Below, piece after piece: positions 24,243 to 33,059 of a DNA stretch of 52,044 nucleotides (positions within the stretch are counted from its first letter, which is position 1; each line of letters starts with the position of its first letter). The notes below the pieces were generated by a model that was given only the letters and a program-made list of their open reading frames with translations, made no database searches and was not told the DNA's origin. The translations under genes were made by a program, and so were the position numbers. The DNA comes from Actinomycetota bacterium (GTDB lineage: Bacteria; Actinomycetota; Thermoleophilia; Solirubrobacterales; Solirubrobacteraceae). The stretch is taken from positions 1-52,044 of the forward strand of contig SYIT01000087.1 of NCBI GenBank assembly GCA_005798685.1. The letters run 5' to 3'.

Positions 24243-26327
24243 ATGAATCGCAGCTGCGGCAAGATCAAAGCGCGTCAATCGATACTGCTAACAAGCGGCG
24301 CCGTTGTCCTTCTCGCGCTCGCCGCGCCGGCCGCCAGCAGCGCCGGCCAGTGCGACAACTTCGACAGCTCCGTCTGCCTGCAGCCGTGGCCGAACAACCA
24401 GTTCACGAAGAAGGACAAGTCGACCCCGACCGGCTTGCGACTCAACCTGCTGCGATCAAGCATGCCGGCCAACACCAAGGGCGTGAAGATCGACCCGACC
24501 GACATCAACCGCGCCGACGGCTTCAGCCCCGGCAGTTACGTCAGCGTTCGCGTTCCCGGCCTCGACACTCCGGCCGCGTTCGCGGCAAGCAAGCTTGTGC
24601 CACTGACCAACATGGCCCAGTACGCCGCAAAGAACGCGCCGGCCGTGATCATCGATGCCGCGACCGGCCAGCGGCAGCTGATCTGGGCCGAGCTTGACGC
24701 TCAGGCCGGCAGCGCTGCAAACACCAACCTGTTGATCCGCCCCGGCAAGAACTTCCTCGAAGGCCACCGCTACATAGTCGCGCTTCGCTCGCTGAAGTCG
24801 GCGAGCGGGGCAACGCTGGCGGCACCGGCCGCGTTCCGGGCCTTCCGCGACAAGAAGAGCGGCGGCGGCGCGCGGCGTGCAGTTATGGAAGACATCTTCA
24901 AGCGCCTGGCGAAAGCCAAGATCGCGCGCAAGGATCTCTACCTCGCTTGGGACTTCACGGTCGCTAGCGAGAAGTCGCTTAGCGGCAGGATGTTGAAGAT
25001 CCGCAACGACGCCTTCGCAAAGCTTGGCGACAAGAACCTCGCCGACAATAAGATCGCTGGAAGCTCGCCGAAGTGGAAGGTCACCGAGGTAGTTGACTAC
25101 AGCGAGGCGCAGGATCCAAACCGCATGCGCCGTGTGAGCGGGACCTTCACCGTTCCCTGCTACCTGAACGCGCCGGGCTGCCCCGCCGGCTCGCACTTCA
25201 AGCTTGGTAAGGACGGGCTCCCAGTCCAGACCACGGGCAACACGATGGAGGCTCGCTTCCTCTGCAACATCCCTCGCTCAGCGAAGGTGAATGGCGTAGT
25301 CCAAGCGATGGAGCCGACGATGTACGGCCACGGACTGCTTGGCGACTACGGAGAAGCGAACTCGCTCAATGTGCGCCAGTTCGGCTTCGAGAACCGGATG
25401 ATCGTCTGCGCCACCGACTGGAGTGGCATGGCCGAGGACGACATCGGTAACGCGATCAAGATCCTTCAGGATCTCTCGCACTTCAACGAGCTGGCTGACC
25501 GTGACCAGCAGGGTTTCCTCAACTTCATGTACCTCGGGCGGCTGCTGGCTCACACAGATGGTCTGTCAACGGAAAGCAACTTCAAGCTCGACGGCGTATC
25601 AACGCTGAAGCCCGGCTACGTCGCCTACTACGGCAACAGCCAAGGCGGAATCATGGGCGGCGCGCTGACTGCGCTCTCGCCCGACGTGACCCGCTCGGTT
25701 CTCTACGTGCCGGGAATGAACTACTCAACGCTGCTCACGCGCAGCGTTGACTTCGACGAGTTCGCCCAATTCCTCTACCTCAGTTACCCCGACACGAAGA
25801 TCCACCCGCTGATCTTTTCGATCATGCAGCTGCTCTGGGACCGGGGTGAGCCAAACGGTTACGCCCAGCACATGACGACAAAACCGCTCCCGAACACGCC
25901 GGCTCACAAGGTGATGATCGCGATGTCCTACGGCGACCACCAAGTGAGCAACACGGCGACCGAGGTTGAGGCCAGGACGATTGGCGCCAGCATCTACCGG
26001 CCGATCGTCGGCGGAGCCGGCCGCAGCCCCGACGTAACCCCCGGTTACGCAATTCCAACGCTCGGCTCGCTGCCGCGCGACGGCAACGCAATGTTCGTTT
26101 GGGACACTGGCCCCTTGCGGACAGTCGGTGGAACCGAGTTCGGCACTCCGTTCTCGCCAATCGGGAATACTCCGCCGCGGATCGGCGTTGACCCTCACGA
26201 CCTCGTGATCGAAAGCTCGGCCTCGATCCGCGGCCAGATCGGCGCCTACATCAAGCGTGGCGGCCAGATCACCGGCGTCTGCGGCGGCGAGCCCTGCCGC
26301 GCCGCTGGCTGGACGGGCGCCCCATAG
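24243..26327 (+). CDS. Secreted alpha/beta-hydrolase-like protein (lipase-type nucleophile elbow)
   Basis: Signal peptide; YYGNSQGGIMGGALTALSPDV G-x-S-x-G motif. Confidence 0.7.
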   Translation: MNRSCGKIKARQSILLTSGAVVLLALAAPAASSAGQCDNFDSSVCLQPWPNNQFTKKDKSTPTGLRLNLLRSSMPANTKGVKIDPTDINRADGFSPGSYVSVRVPGLDTPAAFAASKLVPLTNMAQYAAKNAPAVIIDAATGQRQLIWAELDAQAGSAANTNLLIRPGKNFLEGHRYIVALRSLKSASGATLAAPAAFRAFRDKKSGGGARRAVMEDIFKRLAKAKIARKDLYLAWDFTVASEKSLSGRMLKIRNDAFAKLGDKNLADNKIAGSSPKWKVTEVVDYSEAQDPNRMRRVSGTFTVPCYLNAPGCPAGSHFKLGKDGLPVQTTGNTMEARFLCNIPRSAKVNGVVQAMEPTMYGHGLLGDYGEANSLNVRQFGFENRMIVCATDWSGMAEDDIGNAIKILQDLSHFNELADRDQQGFLNFMYLGRLLAHTDGLSTESNFKLDGVSTLKPGYVAYYGNSQGGIMGGALTALSPDVTRSVLYVPGMNYSTLLTRSVDFDEFAQFLYLSYPDTKIHPLIFSIMQLLWDRGEPNGYAQHMTTKPLPNTPAHKVMIAMSYGDHQVSNTATEVEARTIGASIYRPIVGGAGRSPDVTPGYAIPTLGSLPRDGNAMFVWDTGPLRTVGGTEFGTPFSPIGNTPPRIGVDPHDLVIESSASIRGQIGAYIKRGGQITGVCGGEPCRAAGWTGAP

Positions 26328-26341
26328 AGCGCTGCTGCGCG

Positions 26342-26369
26342 GCTCGCTGGAGTGAAACGCCTAGCGAGC
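26342..26369. terminator. Stem-loop at convergent gene ends
   Basis: GCTCGCT (26342-26348) / AGCGAGC (26363-26369), 7-bp perfect arms. Confidence 0.5.
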
Positions 26370-27122
26370 AGCTGCGCCGGGGATCTTTGGCCAGCCGCGT
26401 GCGATCGTGACAGGAGCTCCCGCCGTTGCGTACTTCGCCAGCCTCTTCAAGTTCGAATTGCTGAGGCGAACGCAGCCGTGCGAGCGGGCGCTGCCGAGCG
26501 GGTCGGCCAGCAGCGAGCCGGAGCGGCCGTGGATCGCGATTCGCCCCGGGCCGCCGTCGTAGCTGTGGAGCACGTCGGAGAAGGCCGTCAGGTGCAGAGC
26601 GAACGGGCCGACGTTCGAACCACGGGGCGACTGGGCACGCTCATAGATCGCGAAGATGCCGCGCGGAGTTGGCGTTGCAGCCTTGCCGATGACGACCCGC
26701 GTGGTGAAGATAATCTTGCCGGCAACTCGCAGGCGCAGCTTGCGCGCGCGCAGCGAGATTTCAACCCGCGAGCTTGTAGTTGAGATCCGCGCGTGGTCGG
26801 CGAGGATCCATCCCGATGAACCGTTCGGGCGAATCGGCAGCATCAGCTTCAGCCAGAGCCGCCCGCTGGCGTCGCGCTTTGACGCGGCGACCAGCAGCAC
26901 GGCACGGCTACCGGTCCACGACGTGTCGGCGCGGGCCGTTGCGACAGCTTTTCCGCCGCCCGGCTTGGCGTAAACCGGAGCGTTGTTAAGCAGCGTCGCG
27001 ACCGAGGCGAGCCGGCTGCTGGGCGCCGGCGGATCGCCGGCGGCAGGCGAAGCCAGCGCAGCGGCCGGAGCGGCTAGGCAAACCAGGGCAGCGCTGAGCG
27101 CGAGCCTGCCGGCGCGGCTCAT
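26361..27122 (-). CDS. L,D-transpeptidase (YkuD domain), secreted
   Basis: Signal peptide; IAIHGRSG...GSARSHGCVRLSN catalytic motif. Confidence 0.9.
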   Translation of the reverse strand: MSRAGRLALSAALVCLAAPAAALASPAAGDPPAPSSRLASVATLLNNAPVYAKPGGGKAVATARADTSWTGSRAVLLVAASKRDASGRLWLKLMLPIRPNGSSGWILADHARISTTSSRVEISLRARKLRLRVAGKIIFTTRVVIGKAATPTPRGIFAIYERAQSPRGSNVGPFALHLTAFSDVLHSYDGGPGRIAIHGRSGSLLADPLGSARSHGCVRLSNSNLKRLAKYATAGAPVTIARGWPKIPGAAAR

Positions 27123-30100
27123 CCGGTGATACCTCCGCCACTAGGCGATAGGCGGGTGGCGCCGGATACGGAAGTGACGTTGGAGCCACTGGCCGTTGCC
27201 CTCGGCCTCGTTGTGCCTCCTGATTTCACTATCGCAACGTAGCTGACCGTCTTTGTGGTCGAGGCACTTGCCGCGCTGGAAGCCGTGGCGCCCTTCGACG
27301 CGATACCTGGTGCAAGGTTGCCGACGGCCCAGCAGACTATTCCCTTGATCTTGCGGCCGCCGCTCCCAGCACTCACAAAGCGCAGAGACGAGGGAACCTT
27401 CGAGCAGACGAGCACCGAATTGGCAAAGGCCTTCGAGCGGTTGCGGATCTTGAAGCTGATCCGCACCTTGCTGCCAACGCTCGGGCGCGCGTTCGAGGTC
27501 GCGGCGCTGATTGAAATCCTTGACCGGTCGATCTCGACGAACGCGTTACTGCTGTCGGAGTTGGTCGGTCGACCTTTGGCCTGGGCGTATGCGCTGTTTG
27601 TCACATCGCCGCCCGGCACCATCAGCTTCAGCCTGATCGTCGCCTTTGCGCCCTCCTTGATCGTGCCCAGGCTGCACTTAAGGCCGCTGCACTTGCCTTG
27701 GCTGGGCTTGATCGAAACCAGCTCGTAGCTGCCCTTTGGAACGTCTTTGAGATCGACGCTGGCGGCGGTCGCGCTACCGCTGTTGGTGACCGTGATCAGG
27801 TAGCTGATTGGCGCTGACGAGTGCGGGTCGGCAGTCGTCAGCGTCTTCGAGATTGAGAGGTAGGCGCCGTCTTTGCCGCCGCTGACCTCAACCGAAGCGC
27901 TGGCGCTGTTGTTCTTTTCGTTCTTATCGCGCTCAGTGTCAGGGACAACGTCGGCGCTGTTGGTCATCGTTGAGTTCGGCTGCGTGCTCGATACCTTGGC
28001 CGTGATCTGAACGATCGCCGTTCCACCGGGAACAATCTCGCTGAGCGGGCAGGTGACCTTGCGCTCGGCGATCTTGCAGCCCTTGGCGTCGGTCGAATAG
28101 GCCGCAGTTGGCGTCATTCCTTGCGGCAGGTCATCGATGATCTCGGCGCCGGTTGACGTTGACGGACCGGCGTTGGAGGCCGTCAGCGTGAATGTCACAT
28201 ACCCGCCCGGCGCCACGCTTGCGACGTTCGCTGTCTTCGTGATCGAAAGCTCCGCTACCGGGGCGGCGACGAGCGGCGTCATGTCGGTGTTGTTGCTCAG
28301 CACCGGATCGTCAACGCTGGTGCTGACCGAGGCTGTGACCGTCTTCTGAGCGTTATCGGCCGAATCGGATACGCGAACACGGATCGTCTTGATCACCGAC
28401 GCGGCGTTGCCCACCGTGCCGAGCTCACAGGTGACCTTCTGCCCGGAGATAACGCAGCCGGCCGGCGCATCGATCGGCGTCATCTGCGAAGGGATCGTCG
28501 CAACCAGCTGCGAGTCGGCGGCCGGAGTTGGGCCGTTGTTGGTGGTTGTGAATACGATCTCGCCCTCACCGCCTGCCTCGATTTCAGCCGGGCCGTTCAC
28601 CTTGACTTCGAGATCGGCCGCCGGAGTGACGGTGACGGTTGCTTCGTCGGCGTTGTTCGACGGGTTCTGGTCATCGGTCAGCGATGAAACCTCGGCGCGA
28701 TTGACCGACTTGCGGTCGGCGGCGGCAACGCTGGCAAGAGCGCTCGCGGTAATCGTGACGCTGCGCTGGGCGGACGCTGCCGTGCTGCCGCTCCACAGGC
28801 AAGAAACCTCAAGCACCGTCTGCGTGCATGTGCCGCCTGCAGACGGAGTCGCTGTGACCGAAGCGGCATCGATTGCGGCAGGGAGGCTGTCGACGATCTG
28901 GACGTTGCTCGCCGGGCCGGGGCCGCTATTGGTCGCATTCAGCGTGTAGACGATTGGCGCGCCAGGGTTGGCTACCGCGACCGAGGCCGACTTCGTAAGC
29001 GCCATGTCGGCAAGTTGGCCAACTTCCACGGTGGCGGTGTCGCTTGGCGGGCTAGGCGTCACGTCCGAGCTGGCGGTCGCGGAGTTGGTCACGGTGGTGC
29101 CGGCAATCGCGGTCTGTGGCCGCGCCCGAATAGTGATCCTCGCTTCACCGTTGACTGCGAGCGTCCCAACGGCGCAGCTGACCGTGGTCGTGCCGCCGGC
29201 GCCTGCCGCCGAGCTGCAGCTGCCAGCGCTCGAGGTCGCAGAGACGAACTCGAGCCCGGCTGGAAGCGTGTCAACAACGGTCGTGCCCGTTCCTGCCGAC
29301 GGGCCGGTGTTGTGCACAAGCAGGTTGAAGGTCACGAGCGAGCCGACGTTGGCGGAGCTCTGATCCACTGACTTGTTGAGGTTCAGCGTCGCCAGCGGCG
29401 CCGATGGCTCGCCGGCGGTGGAGCTGTCGTTGAGCAGCGCCGGGCTGTTGGCGTCGGTCGGCTCGCCGCCGCCCGAACCGGTTGCGGTATTTAGAACCGA
29501 ACCGCCCGGCGTGTAGCTCGCAGCGACCGTGATCGGCGGGTAGGAGGCGCCTGGCGCCAGCACGTCCGAGCGGGTGCAGGGCGAAGCTGAACCTGGGCAG
29601 CTCCAACCGCTGCCCGACATCGTGTAGCCACCGGTGAACGCGCCGCCGCGCGTATCGCCGACGGTCACCGGCCAGACCGTTGGCAGCGTGCCTTGGTTGG
29701 TGACCGTTACGTCGAAGTTGTAAGCTCCGCCAGCCGAACTGCTGATCGTCTTGACGATTGCCGGATCCGGGTAGGTGACCGTCGTCGCTGCCGATGCAAC
29801 GGTCGAGATCGGCAGGCCAAGGTCGGGCGATACGAAGTTCAGCGTGGCGGTGTTGGTAATCACGTCGCCGAGCGGACGATCGGCGTTGATCATCGCATCG
29901 AAGGTGACGGTGGCCGAAGCACCGGGCGCCAGCGTGCCGCCATCGGTGGCACTTGCGCCGCTGCCGAGCCTTGCGGTGATCGTGTCGCCGACGCTGGTCG
30001 CGTTGCCGCTGCCAGCCGAAACCGTGGGGCCGGCGCTGAGCGTCACAGCGCCGGGGAGCGGATCGCTGAGTTGCACGTTCGTCGCGTTGGCGGCTCCGCT

Positions 30101-31264
30101 GTTGGTCGCCGTCATCGTGTAGCGAACCGTGGCCCAGGGTTCAGCCGCGCCGCCTCCAACAACTGCCGCGCTTTTCGTCAGCGTGACGTTCGGCGAGAAG
30201 AGCTCGGTGGCGAAGGTAATCGCCTGCGGCAGATATGTATCGCCGGTCGTCTTTGCCTTCAGAATCGCCGTCGTTGCGTTGTTTCCGAGGATCCCGTCGG
30301 CTGCAAAGAAGCTGGAGTCGTAGCCGAGTTGGTTGTTCCAGTTCGGACTCTTCGTTGTCACGAGCGAGCCGAGGCTGGCGATCGTTGAGTTTTCGGTGTT
30401 GTTGTCGGGGTGAACTGCGTCGACGAGGCGCTGGTCGTTGAGCGTGAGGTAATCGCCGGTCACGCCGGCGTCTCCCTCGTATGCGGTGACGCCGACTTCG
30501 GTCTTGACTGCGCCGCTTGAAGGCGTCTTGAAACCGCTAAGCGGAATCGTCACGAGCGCTTGGCCCGCCACCTTGAGGAAGCCGTCGGAGACGGCGAGGT
30601 TGCGTAGCGGCTCATCGGCGTCGGCGTACGCCACCAGAAGCGTCCATCCTCCGCCTCTATTGCCTCCCGTTCCAGCCTGAACGTTGGCGACCGTGTAGCT
30701 GCCAGGCCCGGACGAGCGGACGAGCGAAGTGACATCCGCGAACGCCCCGTACTCCTTCGAGGAAGCTTGGTCGATGCTGCTTGCATTTATCGCCACCGAG
30801 CCGGCTGAGCCGGGCACCGTGAACAGCACCTGACCGAACGCTGCAGCGTTTGGAGCAGCCGTCGGAGCGCCGACGAAACCGTTGGTGCCCTTGATCACGT
30901 CACCGCGGCTCGTGTCGGCAGTCCAGTAAAGGCCAGCAAACAAGACCTCGTAACCGGCAGGCAGCTTTAGATCGGCGCTCGACGAGTTAAAGGTCGCCGG
31001 ATCGCTGTCGACGTCAACCATCCGCATGTCCATCGAGTTGTTGTTGCGGGCGTTTGTTCCGGCCCGAGCCTGGTTGCACTGCGCGTTGAGACCGGCGTCA
31101 GCGGTGTCGTTAGGGCACTGGAGGAGCGCATTTGCGGCGCTCGTGATCTGACCATTGACGTTGGTTGAAAAGCGCGGAGCAAAGGGGCGCTCGGCGGCGC
31201 TGGCGGCCGCCAGTGGGAGGACGACGCAGAGGATTGCTGCAGCGGCAAGTACTTTCCTGACCAT
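27119..31264 (-). CDS. Large secreted protein with multiple DUF11 (Ig-like) repeats
   Basis: Signal peptide; repeats such as LTKSAAVV..YTMTATNSGAANATNVQLSDPLP, LNKSVDQSSANVGSLVTFNLLVHNTGPSAG, ITKTANVASVAPGGYVTFTLTASNAGPSTSTGAEIIDDLP. Confidence 0.9.
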   Translation of the reverse strand: MVRKVLAAAAILCVVLPLAAASAAERPFAPRFSTNVNGQITSAANALLQCPNDTADAGLNAQCNQARAGTNARNNNSMDMRMVDVDSDPATFNSSSADLKLPAGYEVLFAGLYWTADTSRGDVIKGTNGFVGAPTAAPNAAAFGQVLFTVPGSAGSVAINASSIDQASSKEYGAFADVTSLVRSSGPGSYTVANVQAGTGGNRGGGWTLLVAYADADEPLRNLAVSDGFLKVAGQALVTIPLSGFKTPSSGAVKTEVGVTAYEGDAGVTGDYLTLNDQRLVDAVHPDNNTENSTIASLGSLVTTKSPNWNNQLGYDSSFFAADGILGNNATTAILKAKTTGDTYLPQAITFATELFSPNVTLTKSAAVVGGGAAEPWATVRYTMTATNSGAANATNVQLSDPLPGAVTLSAGPTVSAGSGNATSVGDTITARLGSGASATDGGTLAPGASATVTFDAMINADRPLGDVITNTATLNFVSPDLGLPISTVASAATTVTYPDPAIVKTISSSAGGAYNFDVTVTNQGTLPTVWPVTVGDTRGGAFTGGYTMSGSGWSCPGSASPCTRSDVLAPGASYPPITVAASYTPGGSVLNTATGSGGGEPTDANSPALLNDSSTAGEPSAPLATLNLNKSVDQSSANVGSLVTFNLLVHNTGPSAGTGTTVVDTLPAGLEFVSATSSAGSCSSAAGAGGTTTVSCAVGTLAVNGEARITIRARPQTAIAGTTVTNSATASSDVTPSPPSDTATVEVGQLADMALTKSASVAVANPGAPIVYTLNATNSGPGPASNVQIVDSLPAAIDAASVTATPSAGGTCTQTVLEVSCLWSGSTAASAQRSVTITASALASVAAADRKSVNRAEVSSLTDDQNPSNNADEATVTVTPAADLEVKVNGPAEIEAGGEGEIVFTTTNNGPTPAADSQLVATIPSQMTPIDAPAGCVISGQKVTCELGTVGNAASVIKTIRVRVSDSADNAQKTVTASVSTSVDDPVLSNNTDMTPLVAAPVAELSITKTANVASVAPGGYVTFTLTASNAGPSTSTGAEIIDDLPQGMTPTAAYSTDAKGCKIAERKVTCPLSEIVPGGTAIVQITAKVSSTQPNSTMTNSADVVPDTERDKNEKNNSASASVEVSGGKDGAYLSISKTLTTADPHSSAPISYLITVTNSGSATAASVDLKDVPKGSYELVSIKPSQGKCSGLKCSLGTIKEGAKATIRLKLMVPGGDVTNSAYAQAKGRPTNSDSSNAFVEIDRSRISISAATSNARPSVGSKVRISFKIRNRSKAFANSVLVCSKVPSSLRFVSAGSGGRKIKGIVCWAVGNLAPGIASKGATASSAASASTTKTVSYVAIVKSGGTTRPRATASGSNVTSVSGATRLSPSGGGITG

Positions 31265-31314
31265 CTGGCGAGATTAGCTGATGGAGAGCTGAATTAGCTC
31301 AATAGGTTGGCGCT

Positions 31315-31342
31315 TTGCCGGTAATTGTTGGCTCACTATTCT
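31315..31342 (+). promoter_or_regulatory. Candidate promoter placing TSS at the ATG (leaderless) of acetolactate decarboxylase
   Basis: TTGCCG (31315-31320), 16-bp spacer, TATTCT (31337-31342), 6 bp before ATG at 31349. Confidence 0.45.
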
Positions 31343-31348
31343 GGCTCA

Positions 31349-32131
31349 ATGAGTTCACTCGACCCGGCACTAATACATGCCCTGAATGTTCGCCTTGTAG
31401 ACCACGCTGAGCTGGGGGCGAGCCCGGCCGACCACGCCGTCGTGCAGAGCTCGACGATCGCCGCGCTGCTCGACCGAAAATACGACGGCGACGTCACGAT
31501 CGGCGAGGTCCTTGCCGCCGGGGATCTGGGCGTTGGCACGCTCAATGGCCTCGACGGCGAATTGATCATCGTCGACGGCGAGGCCTGGCAAGCACCGGCA
31601 GAAGGGCCGGTGCGGCGCGTCAGGGACGATGAGCTCACACCGTTCGTCGTCGCAACGCGCTTCATAACAGACGAGATCGTCGAGATTGAAGCCCCACTGG
31701 AGCACGCAGAGCTGATCGCGCTGATGGAAGCGCACGCGCCGCCGACGAGCGGCTGCGACGCGGTTCGAATTGACGGCAGTTTCCCCGCGCTTCACCTGCG
31801 CTCGGTCCACCGGCAGACGAAGCCCTACCCGCCGTTCGAACAGATCGCCGCCGACCAGACCGAATGGCACTACGAAAACCTGCGCGGAACGGTCGTCGGC
31901 TTCCGCTTCCCTCACGCTGCCGACTCGGTCGAGATGGCCGGCCACCACCTTCACTTCATCAGCGACGACCGCAGCAAAGCCGGCCACGTGCTCGAATGCT
32001 CCGCCGGCCCGGCGACGCTGAGGATTGAAACCGTCGGCGAGATGCGCCTTGAGCTGCCGCCTGGCGTCGAACTTCCCCGCCCCGGCGAGCAGCCGAGCGA
32101 GCAGCGCCTGCGCGAGGTTGAGGGCGGCTAG
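31349..32131 (+). CDS. Alpha-acetolactate decarboxylase
   Basis: TIGEVLAAGDLGVGTLNGLDGELIIVDGEAW; LRGTVVGFRFPHAADSVEMAGHHLHFISDDRSKAGHVLE. Confidence 0.85.
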   Translation: MSSLDPALIHALNVRLVDHAELGASPADHAVVQSSTIAALLDRKYDGDVTIGEVLAAGDLGVGTLNGLDGELIIVDGEAWQAPAEGPVRRVRDDELTPFVVATRFITDEIVEIEAPLEHAELIALMEAHAPPTSGCDAVRIDGSFPALHLRSVHRQTKPYPPFEQIAADQTEWHYENLRGTVVGFRFPHAADSVEMAGHHLHFISDDRSKAGHVLECSAGPATLRIETVGEMRLELPPGVELPRPGEQPSEQRLREVEGG

Positions 32132-32163
32132 CGGCCTGGCCGAAAAGGGTCATCAACGCAGCT

Positions 32164-32209
32164 GCGCCCCGATACGGCTCCGCGGGAGAGTGCGGGCGTA
32201 CCGGGGCGC
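32164..32209. terminator. Strong nested stem-loop between convergent genes
   Basis: GCGCCCCGATACG (32164-32176) pairs with CGTACCGGGGCGC (32197-32209), 12/13; inner CTCC-GCG-GGAG hairpin. Confidence 0.6.
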
Positions 32210-32229
32210 GCTGGGCGCGGTGCGCGGTT

Positions 32230-32904
32230 CTACTTGCGCTTGCGCGCGTCCTGCACTGGGCCGGTGTAGCCCGGTTCGCCGATCTCAACTTCATCAACTT
32301 CCGGCTTCGGCATCAGCGGCATCGTGCGCGGCTTGTTCTTCTTGCCCTTGCAGTTAGAAGGCTGCCCGAGAGAGAAGGGGCCTGACATCGCCAAGACAGC
32401 GGCGTTAGCCGACGAGACCGAGGCCTTTGCGACGGTCAGGATCGGTTCGATCCGCTTGCCAGCGGTGCAGAGCGGCTGGGCGACGGCGAACGTTCCGGTA
32501 ATGATTCCCGAAGTATCGCTGTACTTGCCGATGCAGTTAACGCCGTTGCCTGGCAGGTCGCCATTGCAGGAGAATGCGTCGGCCGCAACGACGCTTCCGT
32601 CAGCGAAGAGCGGGACCGTTTCAGTTTCGATCCCCTCAACCTGCTGCGCACCGATGAACAGTGAGTAGCCGGTGATCCCAGCGTCGCAGCGGATCCTGTA
32701 CTGAGCCTGAAAGAGATCAGGGTCATCGGGATTAGCCTCGGCGGACTTAATGAAGCCCTTGCAGGTGATGTGGTTGTCGTTCACAGCAGCGCGCGACGGC
32801 TGAGCGCCGAGCGAGCTGATTAGCGCGAGCGTTCCCGCGACGAGTGCCGCAAGCGCCACACCAATGAGAAACACGCGACGCGGATGAAGACTTATGTTGT
32901 TCAA
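32230..32904 (-). CDS. Secreted/membrane-anchored hypothetical protein
   Basis: N-terminal signal anchor RRVFLIGVALAALVAGTLALISSLGAQPSRA; no family recognised. Confidence 0.6.
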   Translation of the reverse strand: MNNISLHPRRVFLIGVALAALVAGTLALISSLGAQPSRAAVNDNHITCKGFIKSAEANPDDPDLFQAQYRIRCDAGITGYSLFIGAQQVEGIETETVPLFADGSVVAADAFSCNGDLPGNGVNCIGKYSDTSGIITGTFAVAQPLCTAGKRIEPILTVAKASVSSANAAVLAMSGPFSLGQPSNCKGKKNKPRTMPLMPKPEVDEVEIGEPGYTGPVQDARKRK

Positions 32905-33059
32905 GAGAACCCTCCGTGTATTTGATGGCCGCGCCGAATGCCCAGCCTTTGACGAGATGCTGGAACGAGTGTGGATGCTGGACGGTGCGCTGGTGTAAAC
33001 GGGGCGTTGTCTGCGCGTAAAGGTCTTGTGACCGCGCCGATCAGCCGCGGGGCGCAGCG

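Noticed and set aside
28389-28949. 186-aa plus-strand ORF antisense to the DUF11 gene, hydrophobic and repeat-like
   Set aside because: Mirrors the repeat structure of the antisense strand; several similar shadow ORFs occur along the same gene.
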